DNA of 64,000 nt. Source: Coffea arabica. Taxonomy: Eukaryota; Streptophyta; Magnoliopsida; Gentianales; Rubiaceae. Position numbers and translations under genes: made by a program. Positions 38,023 through 48,789 of the stretch are shown in pieces. Location of the stretch: assembly GCF_036785885.1 (NCBI RefSeq), contig NC_092317.1, positions 6,140,501 through 6,204,500 on the forward strand, in the 5' to 3' direction. The notes under the pieces were generated by a model, which was not told the DNA's origin, did no database searches, and worked only from the letters and a program-made list of their open reading frames with translations. Numbering within the stretch: the stretch's first letter is position 1; each line of letters starts with the position of its first letter.

Positions 38023-38370
38023 AGGTCATGTTGCCTCACCTTTGTCACGGCCAATACAAGGCTGACACATTAACCTTCATATTCACAACCAAGATATTAC
38101 TGTAAAAGTTGAATGCATACCATGAAGCACAGTTAAACATGATGGAACATTACAAGGACCATATTGTTATCGACTGGTACCACATTATGCAGAATGCAGA
38201 ACATTCCTACAATATCTTTTGAACCTGTGGAGTAGGAGGATAAACACAAGCACACACCTATGCAGGCACACAACTGAACTCATCCAAATAGAAATTCAAA
38301 GACATTGCTCATATTTTTCCAATTAAATTAAATTACTAGAAACTTGAGTTTGCCATCCAAAAAAAAAAAT
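38023..38370. repeat. Tandem unit 5 (partial, array end)
   Basis: The first roughly 350 bp of the unit start again at 38023. Similarity stops inside the A-run and GAAAG tract near 38368, where unrelated sequence begins. One substitution (aattactag for aatgactag, near 38334) and one extra A separate it from the other units. This is the right edge of the array. Confidence 0.9.
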
Positions 38371-38375
38371 TGAAA

Positions 38376-38444
38376 GTAGTGTTCTTAGAGGAAGGAGCAA
38401 CTTATTATATTGTCTTGAAGGTAGTGTTCTTAGAGGAAGGAGCA
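38376..38444. repeat. Two direct copies of a 24-bp motif at the array edge
   Basis: GTAGTGTTCTTAGAGGAAGG plus AGCA occurs at 38376-38399 and 38421-38444, starting a few bases beyond the point where similarity to the array units ends. It may be filler from the rearrangement that formed the array edge. The rest of 38445-38640 shows no gene or repeat. Confidence 0.7.
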
Positions 38445-38682
38445 GCGGCAACCCTATAACTACTTGGAAACTAGCGGAGAAAACCAAACTGATCAAGTAG
38501 AACAGAGAGTAAAATGGTACATGGACCAAACAGTGGATTAAATTTATCAAAAAACCCATAAAAGTGCAACAAGCTGTATTATAAACAGTCCATTAGTTAC
38601 TGTTCATAAGGCCATTAACACTTAAATAGTGTTTGCTATATTATTATAGGGGAAAATGACTTGTTTCATCCCTCACATTTAA

Positions 38683-38789
38683 TAAAAATATTTTTTTTTG
38701 TCCCTCACTTTTAAAACAAAGTGCTAGACCAGTTTAATAAAAATATTCTTTTTGCCCCTCACTCAATAACAGTAGTGCTAGACCAGTTT
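38683..38789. repeat. Imperfect 54-bp tandem duplication at the left TIR/pol junction
   Basis: TTTAATAAAAATATT, then a CCCTCACT tract and GTGCTAGACCAG, occurs twice in tandem. The second copy runs directly into the gypsy pol reading frame (GTGCTAGACCAGTTTCCTG). It marks where terminal sequence was joined to captured pol sequence. Confidence 0.7.
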
Positions 38790-40842
38790 CCTGAAGTCTT
38801 TCAGGAGCCTACTCAGTTACCTCCTAACAGGCATTTGGATCATCAAATCCCTTTGAAACATGGGGCACAGGCATTCAAAATGAAACCATATAGATATCCT
38901 CACTCACAGAAGTCAGAAATTGAAAGGCAGATAGCTGAAATGTTGAAGTCTGGGATCATCAAGCCAAGTAATAGCCCCTATGCATTCCCGGTGCCACTAG
39001 CTAAAAAGAAGTACAATACCTAGCATTTTTGTGTAGATTATAGGCACCTTAATGATTTAACAGTCAAAGATAGGCACCCGATACCCAAAATTGATGAGCT
39101 CTTGGATGAATTGTATGGGGCCAGATTTTTCTCAAAAACTGACTTGAGATCAGAGTAACATTTTCAAACTCACCAAGGTCATTATGAGTTTTTGGTGATG
39201 CCTTTCGGACTAACAAATGCACCTGCAACATTTTCAAGCCTTAATAAACCAGGTGTTTGAGCCTTTCCTGAGGAAATTTGTTTTGGTGTTCTTTGATGAC
39301 ATATTGATCTACAGCACTAGCTTGGAGCTTCATCAGAAACACCTACAACAAGTATTGGAAGTGCTCAAGCAGCACCAACTGTATGCCAAACTCTCTAAAT
39401 GCTCTTTTGCTCAACAGGAAATGAAATATTTGGGACACGCAGTATCCAGCAAAGAGGTGAGCATGGACATGAACAAGGTAGAAAGCATTTTGTCTTAGCC
39501 TACCCCTAAATCTGTTAAAGAACTTAGAGGCTTCTTGGGGCTTACAGGTTACTACAGGCGCTTCATACAAGGGTATGGAGCCATCAGCAAGCCGCTAACA
39601 AACTTACTTAAGAAGGATGCTTATAAATGGGGTGCAGATTCTCAAAAGGCTTTTGATCACCTTAAGCAAGCTATCAGCAGTGCTCCAGTGCTGCGACTGC
39701 CTAACTTTGATATCCCTTTTGTGGTAGAGTCAGATGTCAGTGGACAAGGCATGGGGGCTGTACTCCTGCAGGAAGGTCACCCTATAGCATTTATCAGCAA
39801 GGCCTTCTCCCTCAAGAATATGGGGTTATCTGTCTATGAGAAGGAGCTGATGGCACTGGTTTTTGCAGTCACAAAGTAGAAACATTATCTGGTAGGGAAT
39901 CACTTCATCATCAGGACAGATCAAAAATCACTGAAGTTTCTATTGGAGCAAAGGTTAACCACTACTGCTTAGTACAAGTGGCTAACAAAACTACTGGGGT
40001 TAGTCTATGAAATCAAGTATAAGAAAGGCTCAAAAAACACAGTTGCTAATATTTTATCCAGGAGGATTATCCCTGAGCATATACCTGAGCAGCAACAACT
40101 CATGGCAATAACTAGTGTTCAACCTGTATGGATGCAGGAATTACAGGACAGTTACTTTGAAGATAAATAGTGCCAGGACCTGCTGAGCCAGTTGCTGTTG
40201 GATCCTGAGCCACAGGATTCTGACTTTTGACTCAGCCAGGGAATACTCAGATATAAATGGAGGTTGTATGTAGGGGACAGTCAAGGAATCAAGCAAAAGA
40301 TAATCAAGACACTGCATGAGTCCCCTGTTGGAGGTCATTCTCGCCAAAAGGCATGTATACAGAGAGTGCAAAGTATATTCTACTGACCAGGGATGATGTA
40401 GGACATCATTCAGTTTGTGCAAGGGTGTGAAGTCTGCCAGAGGAATGAGAGTGAGCATGTACCATATTCAGGCCTGCTACAGCCTCTACCTATACCAACT
40501 CAAGCTTGGTCACACATTACCATGGATTTTATAGAGAAGCTACCTTGTTCCAAGGGATTTGACACTATCCTGGTAGTTATACACAGGTTGACAATTTGAT
40601 TGCGTCGCCCCTTCCCTAGCCCTTCGGGGATGCCCTCAGCGTCGAGGAACATGTACTCGGGTGTATGTGCGACTCGTTTAGATCATATCATGAGCAGGCA
40701 CAAAAGCAAAAAAACAACCTCTCCAGTATCAATGATACGTACCGGCTAATATAATATGGAAGAGGGGACTCCATTTACTATCTAAAAAAATAAGACGATC
40801 TATCATATCCCTCCATTGTGTATGAATTTTATGGTTTCCACT

Positions 40843-40880
40843 GGGCCATCCTGGACTTGAACCAGAGACCTCGCTCGTGA
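40843..40880 (-). pseudogene. trnI-GAU: Plastid trnI-GAU 3' exon fragment
   Basis: The minus strand contains CGAGGTCTCTGGTTCAAGTC followed by CAGGATGGCCC, the T-arm and acceptor end of plastid tRNA-Ile(GAU). Upstream (40880-40990) is probably intron sequence. The first exon is absent, so no tRNA can be made. Confidence 0.6.
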
Positions 40881-41270
40881 TGTAAATCATTGCACCTATG
40901 GTCCAACCAATTGGGAGAGAATCAATAGATTCCTTTTCGGGAGCGATTCATCCTTCCCGAACGCAGCATACAACTCTCCGTTGTATTGCGCTCCACTCTG
41001 TCTTTGATTACATACTTTCTAGCTATATAAGTATGTATATTTGGATGTATATTTATCAGATCGTGGCTTCATGTACCAAATGTTTTGCATCCGATATTTT
41101 TGTGTGATGGATGCGAGAAATAGACTTTCATTTCCAGTCTACTATTTATATTATATTTATTTTATTGAATTAACAAAAAATAGAAATTATTTCTTTTTCT
41201 TTTTCAAAGGAGTTTTAGATTTATCTGAAGGAAAAAGAGATAGAACTAACAAAGAAAATACTAAAGGGTT

Positions 41271-41427
41271 CATAACTACTCCTCTTACTACAGGACGCTT
41301 ACCTAGCCAACGCTTAGATCCGGCTCTACCCAAACTTTTCTGGTTCACCCCAACATTCCCTACTTGTCTGACTGTTGCTGAGCAGTTTTTGGATATCAAA
41401 CGGACCTCCCCAGAAGGTAATTTTAAT
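41271..41427 (-). pseudogene. rpl2: Plastid rpl2 fragment in nuclear DNA
   Basis: About 52 codons of the C-terminal half of ribosomal protein L2, without start or natural end, inside the chloroplast insertion. The residues after VVRGVVMNP are unrelated to L2. It is too short and out of context to work. Confidence 0.85.
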
Positions 41428-41849
41428 GTAGCTCTATCACATCCCTTCTCAGCTGCACAGATGGCTCAAGCTTTCTTGGATCACATTTATAAGCTTCATG
41501 GTCTACCTGAGTCTATTATAACAGATAGGGACAGAATCTTTACCAATAAATTCTGGCAAGAGTTGTTCAGGATGGCTGGAACTGAGTTGCACTATAGTTC
41601 ATCCTACCACTGAGACTATAGTGTAGGAAAGATTAACACTTCTTTTTTTGTGTTATAATTCGTTATTTTTCCCCTTTTTTGATTCCTTAAATTTTACACC
41701 AAATGATCTATCAATTTTATCCCTGAAATTTGTAACCAAACTGCTGAATAGTTTGATTCATTAAAAGTTGGTTTTAGGGATGTAATAGCTTCGATTTTTA
41801 AATGTCAGGAATAAATTTGCTTCATTTTAAAAGTAAGGGACGAAAAGAA

Positions 41850-44800
41850 TGTGAGAACCCGTAATTTCCTATTTTCTAGGTTTTCGTATTTTTCATGGCT
41901 TGTTTTCTGCATTTTCGTGATTAGAAAAATTTCTAAATATTTTTAAGGAGCAGATATAATTTTTAGATGATTTTTCTAGTATCGAATAGATTTTGAGAAA
42001 TTAAGAGCGTATACCGGACGTGGGACCCACTAGTGCGAAAAGTTCGGAAAAATTCGGCCAACTAGGTTAAGTTTTGGATACTGGGATTAATTTATCGGGG
42101 GTTAAGAGATAATTAGAGGTTATCAAATGGATGAGAGTTGGAGAGACAAAAGGATAGCTATGCATTAATAAGAGTGACAAGTGTCACTTTGTGATTGGAC
42201 TTGGAATTTGACCATAAGACCATCTTACCACTTTTACCAAATAAATACCAAAAAAATTGACCAAAATTCCTTATTTTCTTCTCTCCTTGGCCGATTCACT
42301 TCAAGCAAAAAAAGGAAAAGAAAAGCTCTCCAATTTCTTTGCTCCAACCTTGCTCAATCTTCCACTTCAACCGGTTAAATTTGTAATTGCTCCATAAAAC
42401 TCCTCCATTTAGTGATTTTGAGGTGATTGGTGAAGTTATTTGGAAAGCTAAGGTGACCAATTGCTCTCTCTCTCTTGTTTTCAAGGTAAGTTGTGAAGAA
42501 CCACCCTCCTCCTTTAATTGATGCTTAAATCATGCTTAGTGGTAGTATAAGATGCAAGTTTATGGATTAATTCTTGATTTGTGGTTGAAATAATGAAGTT
42601 TTATTATTTTTGGGGAATTTTCTGTTTTAAGATAAGCATGATTGTGTGGCTATCTATGATGATTGGAAATGGTCTATAATGACTCTAGGAGGTGGGAAAA
42701 GTGATTAATTGCAACCAATTTCTGTTTTGGACCAAAAATTGAAAAGTGAGGGTTTTGTGATGAACATTCTGTCCGAAATTTTAGGTCATAGATAGAGGCC
42801 GAATTGGCCTTAGCTCAAAACATGAAAGTTTTAGGGAATGACATTTTGGAGGTGCCTACAAAATTTCAGGTCAATCGGAGTAGTGTGGAATGAGAAAAGT
42901 CGAAATTACTATTGCTGTTATGGTTTACCCGAAATTGGGATTTGCGACTGTAATTGGTTGTTTTGGCTGGAATTTATTCCGAATTGGTTGTTGAGGCCTT
43001 CTGATGAAATTTAGCCCTGTTTCTTAGCTTTCAACTGGTTTTGGAATTTCTGGATTTGGACTTGTAGAGCCTGAGTTATGAAGTTTCCGATAGAATGCGT
43101 TTTGGTGAATCTGTTTTACGTTGTTGATGAAGTATCTTGCATTTTTGACCTGTTTGCACTCAAAACTGGGTTGAGTGACCTTCTGTGACATTGTAGCCTC
43201 TTATGTCCTAAATATGTCTGCAAAATTTCAGGTTAAACGGATCAGTGTAGCCCGAGTTATAGACAAAACACTAGCACCTATTTTTTTTTCAACAGCCTGA
43301 ATCAGACTTTTGTTGTTTTATAAACCTAATCCCAGAATTAACCTCAAAAGCCGGCAACTCTTGAGGCAATCCCAGGGACTTATATCCCAACCCAAACCCA
43401 ACCCCAACCCCGATGTGGGACAAATGTACCTATAGGGGGGACCTGCTGCTAAGTGGGATTGCACCTATTTTGGTACCCTGGATTGTGTTCCGTTTTGATT
43501 TTTGCTTCTGCCCATGTTTTATCCGTTTTGATAACATGCGATCTGGGTGTTGACTCCTTCATAAGAAATATAGATCTTGGTTTTAGCTTCGAAACGGTAT
43601 AAAGTGCGTCGAAATCCGAGTTCCGTAGCTTCCGTTATGACCAAAACAAGATTGATCGTCAGAACTGCCTTTGATCTGGACAGTTCTGACGGGTACTTTG
43701 GCACTCAATTTTCGTTCTGTTCTGAGTGGATTCAGGTCTCGGCCAAAACATCAAAGTTTTAGCCTTATGTCTCAGCTTTCTAATGCCTTTGGAATTTCCT
43801 GATTTGGATTTGTGAGCTGGGAGTTATGGTACAGCAAACATACCCTGTTCGTCACTCTAAAGTGCGCATTTCTGGAACGATTTTCCATACTTTTGACCTA
43901 TTTCTTTTCAGATCCGGACTTAGGTGTCTTCATGAGAATTGTATCCCTTCCTCTTAGCTTCACAACGGTATCTCATGTACCTTGATCCGATATTCCTAGC
44001 CTAACTTTTGATCAAAACGGTTTGAGAAGGCAGATTTGGCCATTTCCGTTTGCCGTTCCGCGCGGGCGCGTGTGCCCATTTTGCCGTTTCCGCACTTACA
44101 TGTGCCGATTTTGCCGTTTTGCTTGTTTTAAATATGTTAGCAGCCGTTTGTGATATATTGTGACACAATCTTCAATTTCAGACGTTGGTGAGCTAGGTGG
44201 AGCCAGTGGGGCCTACTAGCTACTACTCGCGGCACGAATTTCGTACTTTTGCTCTTTTGTTCGTTGTGTAAGTATTCAGGCCGCTCTTGTGTGTTAGTTG
44301 CTTATGTGTTTCGATATGTATGAAGAGGGTACCTAGGCGAGGGTGTACTTTATCGCACTCGACCTAAACCCTAACTTGCGCACATATTTGTACATGGCTT
44401 GTGTATATGAGCAATTTTGGAACTAAAACCCTTGAGCTCGTGGCTCGGGGTAACTTTTGAATAAATTTTGTGAAGTTTGTGAGTTTGGGGTTGATCTTCC
44501 GACCTAGATGGACTATTCGAGCCGGTCAGGGTTTGGTCGAAGCCAGTCCAACTTAGTCTGAGGTCACCAAGTTTGTGAATCCGGTTCACCGAGAATGTGG
44601 ACCAAGTTTGTGACCCGAGCTTGTGACTCAAGCTCAAGTTTGTGATTTCGTTCGCCCGGGCAAGTTTGTGAGGTGACTGGCCAGAGAGGGTGATAAGGTG
44701 TACGGTGGGAGTACAAGTGACGTTCTACGGACCATTATTTGAGGTCGACGGAGTGTCGGCAGGAGGTCACACATGGCAAACGATCTGGCTTTGGAGCCAC

Positions 44801-45269
44801 CTGTATCCTTATTATGTGATGTTACTTTTCTGCTTTTGCTTTACTCTTATTGTGTAATTGTTAATATGTGAGATTTACGCTTTTGCCCCTGTTTACTTAC
44901 CAAGCATATAGCTTACCCCTTTCCTTTTGTTTTCCTTAGCAGGGGCCGACGCGGGGACTTTTGGCACATACACTAGCATAGTTAGGTTTGATTGTAACAG
45001 TCGGACAGTTGGGATATTTTTTTGTTTTTGTTTTGGTGGTTTGTATAAGAACCCTCCTTAGGGTCTATCTTCTGCTGGTTGTGGTTATAGTATATTAGAG
45101 TGATATTTTGAAAATGTAATTAGAACTCTTTTGGCGTTAGATATATTGTGAATAGTACGCTTGTGGGTTTATCTAGTTTTATTGTTTTGAATTTTGAGTC
45201 CCGGCGAGAGCTGGGCAGGCGGTCCGCCGAACCCTCTGGTTCGCCTTAGGGGGAGGTGGGGCTGTCACA
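41850..45269. mobile_element. Solo LTR of a Ty3/gypsy-type retrotransposon, 3,420 bp
   Basis: Begins TGTGAGAACCCG and ends GGGGCTGTCACA, with perfect TGTGA/TCACA ends. It is flanked by AAGAA at 41845-41849 and 45270-45274, a 5-bp target-site duplication. The body has no convincing ORF, as expected for an LTR. No internal domain or second LTR follows, so it is a product of LTR-LTR recombination. The length is large for an LTR. It is inserted inside the right terminal inverted repeat of the surrounding element. Orientation is taken as plus from the GTGAGAACCCG start typical of such LTRs. Confidence 0.85.
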
Positions 45270-45515
45270 AAGAACATTATTGCAAATGTGAGTGATTAAC
45301 CTTATTATAAAGAATAAAATAATCATAATGTTTAAATGTACGTAAGTACGATACAACATCTACAACTAAATCAACAGCCATAAGCGCACCTATAGCTAGC
45401 TTCCTGAATGCCTAGCTCAAATGGTTCAACTTTTATAACTCAATTAGTGTTGTTAATCACTCTTTCACAGTTCATATAGTCCAAATTCTATTCTATTCTA
45501 TTGAGACGTAATTAA

Positions 45516-46778
45516 TTATGAACTAGTTATCACAGCTTGAGTAGTCTCCAACTGAATTTGAATCTTTTTTGCCATGAAGCTGCACAACTGCATCTTGTCG
45601 CAATTAAAGAAATTCAAAGAGATAGAAATGGAATAATCACCTCTAAGGGTAGCACTAAACCACCCATCCACCTCTAAGGGTAGCACATCAAACGACAAAC
45701 ATTGCCATAAGAAGCATAACGATGCCAAGCAACACTCTAAAATAGTAAACAAAATAGTACAAGTTAAGGGCACTAGTCCAGATTTTTCTGGTTTTCTCAG
45801 ATGCATGAAAAAATACCTTATTTTATGAATCATCTCCAGCTGCGCTTCATATTTTATTCTGTGCCATCAAGAAAAGCATCATTAGAACTATTACCATTAC
45901 CATGTGTCCAATAGATAATTGTCCAGAGCTTAAAACTACATGCTAACTCCAAAGGTAAAAAGAAGGAAAAAACAACTGAAAAAGATATATAATCATAGCT
46001 CCTCAATCAGATGCAATGTAATGCCCTAACAAAGAAACAAATTTATCACTGCCACAACCATCCTCTTGCACATACATACATAAAAGAAAAACGTACACAT
46101 AGACATGGTCAACTGGTTCACAAGCAATGCATACTGCTCTGAAAAGAAAACATAACAACAACAGCAGCAGCAGCCACCTAGCATAAGCTAAATGATACAG
46201 AAGAAGAGAGTGCCCCCACACAGAAGTTTTCAATTCTTCTATGCTTATTTACACAGAATGCAGAAGCGAAATCGAGTCTTTCGCATACTAACAATTTCTG
46301 AAAACAAAAAAATGGGGCAAAGCACAGAAAAACCAACCCGGAAATGTACTTGTCAATGATACCGGGTAACATCCATCCAGCTGCCATCGAAATACCAGCA
46401 AGAACAGCTGTTTGATTTATACAGAAATAAGAAAAAGTGAGGGGCAAAAATCCAAAAGAAAAAAAAAATCACTTGCCTACTCTGTGCTAAGTGATACTAA
46501 CGGTATCAATGTTTGAACAACAATAAGACGTGAGCTGAAGAGGGAGAGGGAGGTGGAAGACGAACTTACGTCTACGGATGATAAAGACAGGCAAATCATG
46601 CAGGCTGCAAGACAACAAAAACAAAAATAAAAGAAAAAGTAGGATCCAGGCTCAATCAAGTAATAAACCAAAATAAGAAATCAACTAAGAGAAATAGACC
46701 ACATCGAAGCTTCATAATTTACGGCTAGAGAATGAATTCGCCTACACGAACTTACAGCTTCTTCTTCAGGTAATCCAT
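45516..46778 (-). CDS. Possible five-exon small membrane protein, 77 aa
   Basis: Model: 46778-46756, 46604-46570, 46407-46338, 45858-45817, 45579-45516. All introns are GT-AG and phases match, for a total of 78 codons with stop. The product starts MDYLKKKLLHDLPVFIIRRP, has one hydrophobic segment (VLAGISMAAGWMLPGIID), and ends with a Gln/Lys-rich tail (MAKKIQIQLETTQAV). An AG acceptor at about 46862 and a purine-rich leader suggest an intron in the 5' untranslated region. The first three exons look best; the last two are less certain because other acceptors exist nearby. I do not recognise the family. Confidence 0.4.
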
Positions 46779-47388
46779 AGTCTTCGTCGTTGTCCCAAAT
46801 CCAAACCCTGCCCTATAATCTACTCTGATTCTCTCGCTCGCTCGCTCTCTTCTTAGGGATCTGCAATTTCAATATACAGTTAGGATACTATTCTTGAAAC
46901 TTTTACTCATTTGAGATTATAAGCATGCAGCTAAGGAGTGAGGAGCGAGCAAATTTTTTGAGTCATTTCATTTTGGTTCCCTCCAATAACACGAAAAATG
47001 TTTGTGTTTTACTCTGAAAGCCATTCACTACTAATTTAAGATTCCTTTACATTGAGAATTTCATTGATCAGCAACGACGGTGCACTCAAAGGAATGTACT
47101 CGTTCCAATTACATCAGTAGCTAGCATTAGTGTTGTTCCCAACAAATCATCAGCAAGGGAGGAACACATCCAACGAAATCCCAATTTTGCCTACTTAAAG
47201 GTATCCTTCTCCAGTTTGCAACTACGTCCTTACAACAGGCAAGAACAGCAGAAACAGGAATGTGCTAAAATATTACTTTAGCTCCGTCCGTATGGATTAA
47301 GTGTTTTTTAGCGTATTTTAATATTCTTGTTCATTGTTTCCCTTTTTATCTTAGAAACCATTCCAAAATTATAACAAACTCGATTAAA

Positions 47389-47434
47389 GGAGGAGGAGGA
47401 GGAGGAGGAGGAGGAGGAGGAGGGGGGGGGGGGG
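47389..47434. repeat. (GGA)n microsatellite ending in a 13-G run
   Basis: About eleven AGG/GGA repeats are followed directly by thirteen G. The plus strand could form a G-quadruplex. The polyproline ORF on the other strand is a by-product. The surrounding 46870-47830 region otherwise shows no gene. Confidence 0.9.
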
Positions 47435-47808
47435 AGAGAATCAGGCATTCATCTTCTGCAGATGAAACAAGAATTGATGGCATAATGAGATTAACTATTA
47501 CTTCACTAGTAATGAGCATCAGGTACTGAAAGGATCGTGAGTCGAAAAGAATTGTGAACACTAAAAAAAAAATCAATTGTTGTTGGATTGTCAGATGAAT
47601 AAAAATCAAGAAAAATTCAAAATAGCACCAGAAATGGAGGAGCGGAGTTGCAAGCCGCCACTCCAACTATTCCTGTCAGAAGAGAAGCAACACAATACAT
47701 CTTCCCATTATGATAAGCCAACTTCTTTGCTCTTTGAGATACTCTCCCACAACTTTACATTATGGGTGAAGTGGGTACACATAATTCAGCTTAAATCCTC
47801 ATCCTTTT

Positions 47809-47829
47809 GGGGGGGGGGGGGGGGGGGGG
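47809..47829. repeat. Run of 21 G
   Basis: An uninterrupted poly-G tract, rare in plant DNA, only five bases before the LINE-like fragment. Its exact length is doubtful because such runs are error-prone in sequencing. Confidence 0.85.
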
Positions 47830-47833
47830 CTAA

Positions 47834-48300
47834 AATCCCAGCAGACTGCTCATGGAGTTGGGGAAAACTTTTAAAGCTGAGATGGTTGGAAATGGTCAAG
47901 ATACCAACTTCTGTTATGGCCAATGGCATCCATTATACTTGCACTTTTCTGAGAACTTGCTTACTGGATTCAATCTGTCAAAATTGGACCCTATGGCAAA
48001 AAGTTTTAATGGTGGGGAGTGGAAATGGCCTTGTGGGAGAAAGTTTAACGCAGAAGTTAGAAGATTTCAGCAGCTTACTCCTTGTGAACTAATCCTTAAC
48101 CCAAATGAAAAAGATGCTACTGTACGGACACCTAGCAACTCGGGGGTGGGGTGCATACAGTCAAGTCTGCTTTGCAAAAACTCAGACCAGTATCACCCGA
48201 AGTCACCTGGTACAAACTGGGATTCATAGGTTTCGTAGAATAAACCATGCCTTGGCTGCCTCAAATTACTCCATCATCTCAAGCCGAGTGTAATTTTCAC
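47834..48300 (+). pseudogene. LINE (L1-type) C-terminal fragment
   Basis: The plus strand reads VGNGQDTNFCYGQWHPL, then LDPMAKSFNGGEWKWP and DATVRTPSNSG, a pattern found after the reverse transcriptase of plant L1 elements (zf-RVT region: WHP.GPL, then W.WP, then SSSG.FS). After about 48190 the match moves to another frame (SPEVTWYKLGFIGF), so at least one frameshift is present. No endonuclease or RT domain remains. Confidence 0.6.
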
Positions 48301-48789
48301 CTTTCACATTCCATTTCTACAGCTTTGTTTCCACCATATTCCATTTCCTCCCCATTTTTTTTTCGTGAAAACACATGTCAATAAACTATTGTGCGCGGGG
48401 GCTTTTGAAAGTAAAAATTCAAAGTTCTGAGAAGCAATTTTGTATAATACTGTAAATGTTTTAAATGTGTTAGATAACATAAAAGCTGATACATAATGAA
48501 AACAAAATATAAAAGGTTGATTTTAAGGCAAATAATTCTAACATTTTGAATATGTAGGAAACAAAAGATTACGCAATGTTGAAGTCTACTGCTAACAATT
48601 TGTTACAATGATGATTCACGAATCCCTTGGTTTATACAGGCTTCTGTATCCTTTCCCCTACTAAAGTTAAGCACTTGATAAGAGAAGAAAAAAAAAAGTC
48701 TTTAGCAAATAATTGAAGTTCAACAAACTAGAAAGATTAAGCAAGAAAGGGGTAGCTAGCCCTATAACGACTATATCAATTCAACATAC

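Larger units (their letters stand above)
40595..41430. mobile_element. Chloroplast DNA insertion (NUPT), mosaic
   Basis: About 836 bp lies between the two halves of the gypsy integrase. On the minus strand 41427-41271 encodes plastid ribosomal protein L2 ([43 protein letters not shown]). Around 40843-40875 the minus strand reads GAGGTCTCTGGTTCAAGTCC, the T-arm region of plastid trnI-GAU exon 2. These two are not adjacent in plastid genomes, and rpl2 stops abruptly after MNP, so at least two pieces were joined. The remainder (40596-40840, 40960-41268) looks plastid-like but I cannot place it. Confidence 0.8.
38760..41612 (+). pseudogene. Ty3/gypsy pol fragment: RT, RNase H and split integrase
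   Basis: In order: pre-RT segment (FPEVFQEPTQLPPNRHLDHQ), RT with [23 protein letters not shown] and catalytic FFDDILIYS, RNase H (VVESDVSGQGMGAVLLQ), integrase zinc finger (HESPVGGHSR, then CEVCQRN), and the catalytic core start (WSHITMDFIEKL). The core is interrupted at about 40595 and resumes at 41431 ([28 protein letters not shown]). It ends at 41612 without the last part of integrase, and no flanking LTRs are present. A deletion removes RT residues before THQGHYEF (39147), one extra T shifts the frame near 39230, and stops occur at 39021-39023, 39496-39498, 39877-39879, 40384-40386 and 40399-40401. It is long dead. Confidence 0.9.
38649..45301. mobile_element. Mutator-like TIR element carrying retrotransposon sequence
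   Basis: The left end (GGGGAAAATGAC, then CATCCCTCACATTT and GTCCCTCACTTTTAAAA) is matched in inverse orientation by the right end (GGTTAATCACTCACATTT inward from 45301, and CGTCCCTTACTTTTAAAA at 41825-41845). TTATTATA flanks both sides (38641-38648 and 45302-45309), an 8-bp duplication, or 9 bp with one mismatch, as expected for MULE elements. Taking out the solo LTR and chloroplast DNA, the element was about 2.4 kb and mostly Ty3/gypsy pol. It has no transposase of its own. Confidence 0.6.

Noticed and set aside
1-38370. CRISPR array or satellite explanation for the repeats
   Set aside because: The repeat unit is 12.9 kb with genes and viral sequence; there are no short regular repeats with spacers.
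41041-41613. 190-codon plus-strand ORF
   Set aside because: It is a chance fusion of antisense plastid rpl2 DNA with a gypsy integrase fragment.
43320-43460. CCAACCCCAACC stretch with GATGTGGGAC inside the solo LTR as an snRNA-type promoter
   Set aside because: GATGTGGGAC resembles an inverted USE, but there is no TATA box at the right spacing and no snRNA sequence follows.
47346-47666. Polyproline ORF on the minus strand
   Set aside because: It is a translation of the (GGA)n/G13 repeat.
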